From Branchiostoma belcheri (taxonomy: Eukaryota > Chordata > Leptocardii > Amphioxiformes > Branchiostomatidae): DNA of 64,000 nt. A model generated the notes under the pieces. It was not told the DNA's origin. It worked only from the letters and a program-made list of their open reading frames with translations, and searched no databases. The DNA lies in assembly GCF_001625305.1 (NCBI RefSeq), contig NW_017804354.1, forward strand, positions 1,281,413-1,345,412. The letters run 5' to 3'. The position numbers and the translations under genes are program-made. The first letter of the stretch is position 1. Each line of letters starts with the position of its first letter. This document shows positions 55,121 to 64,000 of this stretch, one piece after another.

Positions 55121-55629
55121 GAAATTCTCCATACAGTATGTGCAAAATGCACACACCTATGTGCAAAGTGCACACACCTATGTGCAAAATGCACATACCT
55201 ATGTGCAAAGTGCACACACCTATGTGCAAAATGCACATACCTATGTGCAAAGTGCACACACCTATGTGCAAAGTGCACACACTATGTGCAAAGTGCACAC
55301 AGCTATGTGCAAAGTGCACACACTATGTGCAAAGTGCACACACCTATGTGCAAAGTGCACATAGGTGCATATACTATGTGTAAACTGTATAATTATACTA
55401 CAAACAGACAACACTTTAATTCCGGACTGACTCTCATTCCGGACGACCTTTAACCATTAAGACATTATTATATTACCCGCTGAAAGTTGTGTAGGTATCA
55501 TCGATACACTGTAGGTCCCCTGGGACTAGGTCAGTTCTGCAGAATTCTGCATTCGGATGCAGAATTCTGCGCAGAATTCTGCATTCAGATGCAGAATTCT
55601 GCAACCAAATGCAGAATTCTCTATCCAAA
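55121..55629 (+). repeat. 21-bp tandem repeat and palindrome cluster, copy 1
   Basis: About 11 units of CTATGTGCAAAGTGCACACAC (some with AAAATGCACATA variants, some 19 bp) at 55136-55360. These are followed by a 245-bp unique block that ends in four or more copies of the 12-bp palindrome GCAGAATTCTGC (55537-55607). The block ends against an N gap and is repeated almost exactly at 55812-56279. Confidence 0.92.
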
Positions 55630-55649
55630 NNNNNNNNNNNNNNNNNNNN
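55630..55649. other. assembly gap (20 N)
   Basis: Run of N between two near-identical blocks, a sign of unresolved haplotypes or a collapsed tandem duplication. Confidence 1.
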
Positions 55650-56279
55650 ACCTATGTGCAAAGTGCACACACCTATGTGCAAAGTGCACACACTATGTGC
55701 AAAGTGCACACAGCTATGTGCAAAGTGCACACACTATGTGCAAAGTGCACACACCTATGTGCAAAGTGCACATAGGTGCATATACTATGTGTAAACTGTA
55801 TAATTATAATATAATTCTCCATACAGTATGTGCAAAATGCACACACCTATGTGCAAAGTGCACACACCTATGTGCAAAATGCACATACCTATGTGCAAAG
55901 TGCACACACCTATGTGCAAAATGCACATACCTATGTGCAAAGTGCACACACCTATGTGCAAAGTGCACACACTATGTGCAAAGTGCACACACCTATGTGC
56001 AAAGTGCACATAGGTGCATATACTATGTGCAAACTGTATAATTATACTACAAACAGACAACACTTTAATTCCGGACTGACTCTCATTCCGGACGACCTTT
56101 AACCATTAAGACATTATTATATTACCCGCTGAAAGTTGTGTAGGTATCATCGATACACTGTAGGTCCCCTGGGACTAGGTCAGTTCTGCAGAATTCTGCA
56201 TTCGGATGCAGAATTCTGCGCAGAATTCTGCATTCAGATGCAGAATTCTGCAACCCAAATGCAGAATTCTCTATCCAAA
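55650..56279 (+). repeat. 21-bp tandem repeat and palindrome cluster, copies 2 and 3
   Basis: The remainder of one array (55650-55800) is followed by another complete array starting with the same TTCTCCATACAGTATGTGC (55816) and by the same unique block and GCAGAATTCTGC cluster (56187-56257). Confidence 0.92.
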
Positions 56280-58257
56280 TGCAAAATATGAAGGAATTTG
56301 CAATGCCTTATTTATTTTATGATGTTAGACTGAGAGTGGACTCACACTCGTCCTACATTGTGTATGTGTTTGCTACTAATCCCTGTGCTGCAAAAAAACA
56401 TACAAGACAGGACATTCTGCCAAGTACCTTCAAAAAGCACAAAAGAGTTTACAGATGGCACACACATTTCAGGCACAAGTACTTTTAGGTCATTCAGGTC
56501 ACAGTACTTCATGCTGTATCTATATCTGTATAGTCGGTATAACCGCCTTTCGGCGTAACACACCAGCTGATGGTCATTGTCAGACTGAAGCTTGAGTTCT
56601 TGTACGCGTGGAGTGATGTTGTGCTCGGTGCTCAGTGATGGCGGCCAGAGATGGCTGGGTACATGGCAGAAGTAGTTGGCCGGCAAGCTGGCTTTGTTGT
56701 TGCAGCATGTCGACGACAGGGGTCGGTTTGCAGCAGGTGGGTGAGGCAGGCGGTTGTAGGCGTGGTAGCGCAGCTTGAGCAGCGATCAGGCAGGTGGATT
56801 CATTGCCAGGCGATTCAGGAGGTATGATAACACGGGTTGCGAGAGGTCCGGCTCGCTCCCAACCAAATGTAGGGATGCAAGAGAAGAGGCGATGGGAGAG
56901 ACATTGTACTCTGTGGTGGCATGGATACTTCCTGTTTTCCGCTAGAATACATTGCTACAAAACTGATTTTCTCTGATCCGAATCAAAGTAATCCTGCTGC
57001 ACGTCCTTCAGATATTCCAGATATACTTAGTAAATGCGCAGTTGATTGACTGATAGGGGTGAATATTCTGTAGCAAGTAAAGAAAAGGAATCTTAATATG
57101 TTTAGATACATTGTGCATCCAGAGTGTACCTAAGTGTGCTTGAAAGGGCTGTGCTGATGCTTGTGTATTGTGCTTACAAATCTTAGATTGCTACTGGCCT
57201 GAGCATTGATTAGTTATGGTCCCACCCACATGATTGTTAAAACAAACAAACAAATCCTTAGGGCTGGCCCACACTCCTAGAAAATCTTAATTAGTCACAC
57301 CAGGGCTCCTACCAAATCTGGCACACATGTACATGCTTGGTATGTATTTGCCTGCTAAGTACCTTCATGACAGGTGTCCTGTCCCTGTGTAACACTAACT
57401 CTCATTGGAGCTTCTCCCAGCAGCAGGAGTCAGGCTATCCTACCAACTCTGACACCCAGTCAAGCAACCCCCAAGTTGGCATAATTACATTTATAGGTCA
57501 TACAGAAAGAGAAGAAGTGTTTTATAGCAGTTGACTCATGATTAGGTATTTAGGCCGACCCATCTGAAACTTGATAGTCAATAGTTCAAAATGTAGTTTG
57601 GATAAAAACATAAACCACATAACACAGAACAGTCATCATCAAACATGCAGATATCCCTGGTTGTTTAGTACTGCTCTAGAATTAGTAGAAATATCCTTGG
57701 TGCCCGACCTCAGCACTTATATATGTATACAAAAATGTAGCGGACGAAAGCTACAAAGGCTGACACTCGGGCTAGTAACCAGCAGTATTCAGTTGAATGA
57801 ACCATAAGGGAAATTCCATTGACACACGGGGACGAAGATTTCTGCAGAAATCTGCAGAATTCTTTCTGTGCAGAAATCTAACTTTTTAAAAAGATTCATA
57901 CTGTGAAATTGTCCCACAAAATGTATCATTATGGTGATAAGTGGTAGATTCACTCCCCTAAATGCTACTATCACTAGTATCAGCTTATTTTAGGTAAAAA
58001 TGTCGGAAATGCCTATATTTTTGCTTTTGTCCCACTTTATGACAGCCCAATACCTTGCAATTTGGCATGGGGATAGCTTTGCATAAATATTATGCTAAGA
58101 TTTTGCTTTCCAAGTTTTTTTATTCAAGTCTTGCAAATGGTTTTATATAGCTTATTTTGGGTTAAAATAGTAAAAAATCTGTCCAATGATTTTGGATTTG
58201 GTCAGACATGTTCTCTGTATGTTGTGCCCATGACCACCTCTGTGAAAATGAAGCCGT
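56280..58257. other. unassigned region
   Basis: No gene recognised. Open frames at 56340-56690 on the minus strand lack motifs. CTGCAGAAATCTGCAGAATTC at about 57841 echoes the palindromes at 55540. Confidence 0.3.
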
Positions 58258-58869
58258 TTATAAAAGCAAGACGCCGTCTGAGACGGCGTCTTGCCCGTCT
58301 TGCCGGCGTCTTGCCCGTCTGAGCACGTTTGAAACGGGCAACGCACGTCTGGGCCGTTTTAACCGTTTCATATCCAGACGCCCAGACGGCATAACACTCG
58401 TCTTAAACGCTTGGGAGCCCGTCTCGGCCGTTTCCATCACAGCCGGCGACGGCGTGAGAGCCGCAAGCAAATCAATTAGCCGTTTCCAGAGAGGACCGTG
58501 AACCAGCGCCCCCTGACGGAACAATTCGTGAGCTTTTCCATTCAATACCCGGGCATGCTTTTCAAGCTTTGTCGCGTTGTGTATCACCGGCTTTGGGCAT
58601 GATCCTGCCATGTGCAGGACCAAGTGCGCGCTACCGTGCAGGGGTTTATGCATATTTAGCAATGATGCACATGGGACCAAAGTATTACCCAGCCTGCAAG
58701 CCCACAGAGCATACGGGCCAACATGTAACACTTCCAGGTCGACCTTATTCATATAAACGCAGCGACCATCGCACTTTGTTGACATTGCGCCGTGTGTTGC
58801 CCAGCATGTGCAAAGGGTTGCCGGGGGTATCCGATTCGGGGGCGTGACATGGCTTGACTGGCTGACCAC
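58258..58869 (-). other. long unrecognised minus-strand open frame (203 codons)
   Basis: Open over 612 bp in GC-rich sequence. Segments such as KCDGRCVYMNKVDLEV and KLEKHARVLNGKAHELFRQG look protein-like, but no domain is recognised and the C-terminal third overlaps the inverted-repeat cluster. It may be a remnant of a mobile-element gene. Confidence 0.22.
58266..58294. repeat. perfect hairpin, 13-bp arms
   Basis: Arms GCAAGACGCCGTC and GACGGCGTCTTGC around TGA. The words GACGGC, CGTCTTGCC and GCCGTTT recur over 58266-58440 in both orientations, so this is the core of a GC-rich inverted-repeat cluster. Confidence 0.9.
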
Positions 58870-60544
58870 GCGGACACACTTGGCGGATCAGATTCCCGTC
58901 GGTGTACTAGTATTACACAGTCTGTGGGTAAAACTTGTCTGTTGGGTCGTTCCCTGACTAGTCGACTAATCGCTTTACGAACATTCTGGCGGCCCGAAAA
59001 AGACGGATCCGATGGATAGTGTCGTCATGTGGGAACCGGACTTTCCAAATATAGATAATTTATTCCATACACTGCCACCCTGCGCTGCCGCCAGACTTTC
59101 GGGTGTTGGTGATTGACAGAGCGTGACCGAATGGCTGTCAACACTCGCGGTGGGAGCAGCCAAGGAGCAGCCAATTATTTTCTGTGCTTGTTGTTCTTGT
59201 CCGTTCACAATTTTTTAGGGATCAACTTGCAATAAAGCTTTCAACTATATATCAGCAACTACTTAATTTCCTTCACTCTGCTGTTGTAATACAATACTAT
59301 GCTCTTGACAGGGAGGAGCCCGGTAAATCCACATGGACGGCTGCGTTTGTATAATAAATATATATTAGCCCTGCCCCTGGCTGACTTGCCCGGCGTCCAG
59401 AGTCACAACAATGCTGAGTCCATAAACCGCCCTGTTTGTGTGGCATTTGCCGTTTTCTTGTCAAGTCGGGATCTTTTGACTATGTAACTTATTGCAGTCA
59501 GGCAGCCAATGTCTGATTATTTGGGCTCATAGTATCAGGAAAACAGAACAGAAAAACTGACAAATGATTAAAAAATCTGCGCCAGGTTTACAAACACGCT
59601 GTGAAACTATTGTTTACGAGTAACGTGTTTCTAATCTCCAAGCAGCATGATCTTTTTTTTCGGGGGGGGGGGTATCAAATTCACCAGGCCTTGGCTCTAT
59701 TTTTCCCTCTCTTGCTGCTGACCTCCTGGACGGACGGAACGGACGGCAAAATTACTAATTTGCATCCCTTAATTCCGACTCCGCGAGTCTGCGAGATAGG
59801 AGTAGGGGTAGGAAGACAAAATTGTAAATTTTTTAAACTCCCATTTTAGTCACACTCTCCCGAAACATGCAGAGGTGACTGTACCGTAGAGTTCACCATA
59901 AATCACTGTCATGTATACAGAACTATCAAAATACACAACTAAATGACGAAAAACAACAGTTGGTAGTATTATAGAGTAATATCTGACCCAGGCGACCAAC
60001 CAGTGCACTGAAGAAAAAGATCGTCTTGGACAGCTAAAGGTTGTCGGATGACCCACATAGGTCCCTATGTGCTTTATTGTCAAATACTACACACACACAA
60101 AATCATAAAAACACTAATAACACGTAGCTAAAAAACTGAAAATGGAAACTTGACGTGGAAATGCAACACAATTGTACATCCTGCAGTCAGTTTTACCATG
60201 GTACTCGTACAAATGTATTCACCAAACAGTACAATACAACAAGAAAATAGCATGCGTTTTAACACTTACAGGACCCTCATAGGATCGCATGTAGTCAGTC
60301 AGCTTAGTTAGGATTTTGGGTACATCAAAAACATGAGGTTATTAAAACATTGACATAAAATGATTGTATGATATAACGGCAATAAAGGTTTAATCTTATA
60401 TCTATGGTGACCTGCTGGTGGGCTTGTTGGAACAACATGACTGTTCCGATCGCGGGAAAGTTTTGCAAAGCAAATCCGCTGGGGCTAGACCCGGTGATAA
60501 CCTTTCCCGCCCTTCCAGCGCGCAGCGCACTCCACTCACACGCA
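58870..60544. other. unassigned region
   Basis: No gene recognised. A poly-G run lies at 59662-59670. Confidence 0.3.
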
Positions 60545-60559
60545 ACGCGCGTTCATTAA

Positions 60560-61100
60560 AAAACAGCCAACAAATCCAAATTTCAGTGCAAAACTGCCTC
60601 TGCGATGAACACAAAATGCAGATAAGTAAAATGAAACTAGCGGTACAAAAAATTCAGTTCAAGAACAGTTCACAAATATTAATTTTCAACCAATACAGTG
60701 CTCTACACGTCAGATAAAGTAAAAAGAAAATAGTGGTTGACAAATTTGAGTTCAAAACTGCCTCAGCACTGAACACAAAATGCAGATGTCAACTTTCAAC
60801 AAACCCATGGCAACTAAAGTAAACTAGCGGCAAACACAGGTCAAGAACAGTTCACAAATCTAAATTTTCAACCAATACATGGCAGATAAAGAAAGTAAAA
60901 GAAAATAGTGGTTGACAAATTTGAGTTCAAAACTGCCTCAGCACTGAACACAAAATGCAGATGTCAACTTTCAACAAACTCATGGCAACTAAAGTAAACT
61001 AGCGGCAAACACAGGTCAAGAACAGTTCACAAATCTAAATTTTCAACCAATACATGGCAGATAAAGAAAGTAAAAGAAAATAGTGGTTGACAAATTTGAG
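60560..61100 (+). repeat. 175-bp tandem repeat, about three copies
   Basis: GTGGTTGACAAATTTGAGTT occurs at 60733, 60908 and 61083, giving a 175-bp period. The two units between them are almost identical, and a diverged copy precedes them from about 60560. Confidence 0.9.
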
Positions 61101-61156
61101 TTCAAAAACAGTCGGGAAAGAGGTCGGGTACTAGTACGTTATATCACGGAATTCTA

Positions 61157-64000
61157 CTACTTATCTTTACTGGGTGTGGATTTCTTGGGCGGATTCCTTA
61201 TGAATCTGCATTTTGTATTCAGTGCTGAGATGATACTCTGCTTGAACTTCTTTGTCGCCTCTTCTTTTCCCACTTCGGCTGCCCACTCTGTTAAAACATG
61301 AAATGTTTGTAGTAAGGTAGAATACCGAACGGCGTGTCGGAACAGATCGTATTTTCTTTTTGATTACTGATACAATATGATTAGTTTCTATCTTTGCTAA
61401 AAAGAGGTGTTTAGCGCCATAAATGTACAAGTACATGTACATACATACAGGACAGTTGCTCCTAGTCGCAATGCTACCTTATTCCGAAGATCGACACATT
61501 TTAAACAGGGCAAGAATTTTATTGAAAAGTGTGGATACTCACCAATGATGGCTTGGACTCTATTCTCGTCCAGCTTCCCGATGCCCTTGTCCACGTCTCC
61601 TGCGATGTTGTTGGTTCGCAGTTCCTCCTCGGAAAACAGGTGGCTGGCCATGCCCCGGGCCCTGGCGGTCGACGACGTGGTCGTCGTGCCCATGGCCTTC
61701 GCCATTTGAGTGGCGGTTACAAACACCTGTCTTGACGTGTTTCCGACAGGCACTGCAAATACATAGACCAAATGCTTGTGAAACACTGTATACCTGACAC
61801 GGGATGAGAAACTCACTGCCGCAATCATCTGCAAACAATTTGCCTTCTCGGGATAATGGACACCGCTTTATTTGAGTAGACGTTAACAATATCTCCATAT
61901 CATGTTAAGGAAGGTATTATGAGTCGGCATAATGCATTGAAGACATGGTACATTTTTGTATTTAAAATTTGTATTTTTTTGTAATTTGTATTTTAAAAAA
62001 GTGGCGTCACTACCACGACAGTTTGTGAGACTTCTTTCGAGTCAGGTCTTACCTGTTTTGGCGGACTGTGCAGTTGCGCTGCCGCTAGCGCTGTTCTGGT
62101 TCTGTGGTTGGTGGTTGGTGGTCTGAGGTTCTGGCAGTGGGGGTGGAGGCAGGAAGGTTGGAGCAGCAGTCGTTTGTGGCAGAGACAGTGATGGCTGTAA
62201 CTGCAGGAGGGATGGTTGGGGTTGGCTGGTGCTGGGGAGGAAACCTGGAGTGCTGGAGTTGTGGTAGTTGTGGGCCGGCGCGTAGGTTTGTAGGGTGGGA
62301 CTATCGCTGTAGTACGTCTCTGTCATACTCGACGTTGGGAAGCTGTCGGTGGAGTACTCGGGCAGGCTCCGCATCGCGTTACCCCACGCCTCTGGCATTG
62401 ACTCTCTCTGGCTGACCTCTGTCCTCCTCTGCAGAAATTAGACGTACAAGACAGTTATAGAAGAGAACGCATGAGAAGGAAGCAAGGCGGTACAATATAT
62501 TTTTCGCAATGATACCGCACTTAACATACCAATAGGCAATGTTAATATACTAGCAAGGGTCTTTATCTGCATGATTGACATTCATTATTGGCGGTCTGCA
62601 AAGTGTAGCGGACTATCCGTCGATCAGAACCGCTAGAGCTCGGATGGTTCTAGCAAGAAAGTGGACATGCTGCAAACATCCAGATTAAGTTGTGCACCCA
62701 TGTATCATCGTCGTGTTCTATGAAAATTTGAATTCACACGTGTGAAATGTACAAAGAGCACCAGGCTGCTCGGTATTGAGCGTTTTCGATTGGACTTACC
62801 CTTGCCTTCTCAGACTTCCTCTGGAGGAAGCTCTTTAGTGTTTGCTCCATCGAGGTGAGCCTCCCGGAGAAGTCCGTCATGTGTTTCTAGGATAGGAGAG
62901 ACAAATTTGGCGAATTTAATTACTTTGCCGATACTTTGCAGTTAAGTGTGCCAGCATATTTGTTAAGTTGACGAAGCACTGGCATTTCTATGAAGCTACC
63001 TTAACTTTGTCTTTTAAACTGGACAATTTATCTTTTAAACTGGATATACATACAATGAAGGCATATTTTGGTCACTTTTCACAGAGAAGTACTGGATATT
63101 AAATGACGATAGTATATATTACTGAGCTCACGTATACAACGGGCGATTCATATGATACAATGTAAAAACGTAATGCGACAAGATAAATAAAGTCAAAACG
63201 TTTCAGCTACATGACTTCCCACCGGTAAAAAGGAACACAAACCTTAATTACTCTTTCCACTGTAGCTTCTAACTGTGGATAAAAAGATAACTGTTGGTGA
63301 TGTACAAGAACAATTACAGTTGCACGTATCAAGAGCAACACCAGCCCTGGAAAACGATCTACTCATGATTAATTACAATTCATTTTCCAAGACGCATAAG
63401 GTCTAATATGCAGTAAACCAGGCATGATCAACACCACCTATTCTTAATTCTGATCCTAACTGTATAAACAATGGTGCTGGAGATACCTCCTTCTCAGGGT
63501 CCGTCTGACTGGCCGCGTTTACCTGCAAAACAAGGTGGCACCTTTATGAAGATGCTTTCATTATATTTGGTCTTTTGTACATCGGATCTAAATGCAGTTT
63601 ACAGCTTAAAGACTGGCAAAGTTGCATGGTTAAACATAGCATGGCCAATCGGCCACGGTGAGCTGGGTGAGTTTATAACAAAATCCAAATTAATATATTG
63701 AGGCGTGACGTACCAATCTCCTGGTCCTCGGATACTGAGTACCCTCGCTCACGCCTTCCATCCAGTCCTCGCCTCCCATCCAGTCCTCGCCATCGTATTC
63801 GCTCCAGTCCTCGCCATCGCCTTGGCTCCCGGCTTGCCGCCTCTTGTCCTCTGTCCCGCCTTGGCTCCCGGCTTGCCGCCTCTTGTCCTCTGTCCCGCCT
63901 TGGCTCCCGGCTTGCCGCCTCTTGTCCTCTGTCCCGCCTTGGCTCCCGGCTTGCCGCCTCTTGTCCTCTGTCCCGCCTTGGCTCCCGGCTTGCCGCCTCT
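61157..64000 (-). CDS. BEN-domain protein (3' part; gene continues beyond window)
   Basis: Exons in order: at least 63714-64000, then 63487-63522, 63243-63272, 62800-62886, 62053-62428, 61543-61752, 61157-61287 (stop). All junctions are GT-AG and phases agree. The first exon has a 13-residue repeat GGTEDKRRQAGSQ in at least four copies, then acidic GEDW repeats. A coiled-coil-like exon follows (HMTDFSGRLTSMEQTLKSFL), then a Ser/Pro/Gln-rich linker. The last two exons carry a BEN domain: ASHLFSEEELRTNNIAGDVD, KLDENRVQAIIEWAAEVGKE and FKQSIISALNTKCR. BEN domains bind DNA and recruit chromatin factors, so a nuclear regulator is likely. The 5' end lies beyond the right edge. Confidence 0.85.
63826..64000 (-). 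repeat. 39-bp coding minisatellite in the BEN gene
   Basis: The plus-strand unit TTGGCTCCCGGCTTGCCGCC plus 19 bases repeats at least four times up to the window edge. It encodes GGTEDKRRQAGSQ on the minus strand. A shorter related GAGGACTGG repeat lies at 63757-63815. Confidence 0.93.

Noticed and set aside
55024..56102. Repeated MCKVHTP and HFAHRC-type open frames, and a CRISPR-like look
   Set aside because: A 21-bp head-to-tail tandem array with no spacers, so not CRISPR; frames are open because 21 is a multiple of three.
56342..56686. 114-codon minus-strand frame
   Set aside because: No recognisable motif, no splice context that could be defended, and open frames of similar length are common here.

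Overview
This is animal genomic DNA: genes are split into many short exons with GT-AG introns, and the space between them is filled with tRNA-derived SINEs, LINE pieces, MITEs, microsatellites and coding minisatellites. Repeat content, high heterozygosity (near-identical blocks duplicated across N gaps), and the mix of tyrosine-recombinase retroelements, KDZ transposons and C-type lectin exons best fit an invertebrate deuterostome such as amphioxus (Branchiostoma). That assignment is inference from pattern, not a database match.

The main result is a giant DNA transposon at 11742-41694 (29,953 bp as assembled, with two 20-N gaps). It has 173-bp terminal inverted repeats (172/173 identical) and a 7-bp target duplication, CATCGCC. 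Removing it restores an open reading frame of an older retroelement RNase H domain that it split. On its minus strand it carries two genes that I could splice without any stop or frameshift. One is a 908-aa, 16-coding-exon KDZ (Kyakuja-Dileera-Zisupton) transposase (40522 to 30878). The other is a 449-aa, 10-exon protein with a homeodomain-like region, an HMG-box-like region and a C-terminal chromodomain (24299 to 17015). The element also hosts nested MITEs, SINEs, LINE scraps and a 135-bp satellite.

Left of it (1-11741) lie a decayed LINE between long direct repeats, a C-type lectin exon, a second LINE tail, two Harbinger-like MITEs, a frameshifted gene piece with a 45-bp coding minisatellite, and a proline-rich 21-bp repeat that runs into a 70-bp hairpin-bearing tandem repeat.

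Right of it (41695-64000) the order is: the other half of the split retroelement; a decayed gene exon; a near-complete Ngaro-type tyrosine-recombinase retrotransposon (44635-49813) inserted without target duplication into a LINE reverse transcriptase gene; decayed YqaJ-nuclease, hAT and PHD-finger coding pieces; a tyrosine recombinase whose halves lie in opposite orientation; tandem repeats duplicated around a gap; and, at the right edge, an intact minus-strand BEN-domain gene that runs out of the window.

How the genes may work together: the KDZ transposase presumably acts on the shared TIRs, which contain a palindrome and repeated subterminal motifs. The chromodomain/HMG/homeodomain-like passenger is a plausible DNA- or chromatin-targeting partner; that role is inference.
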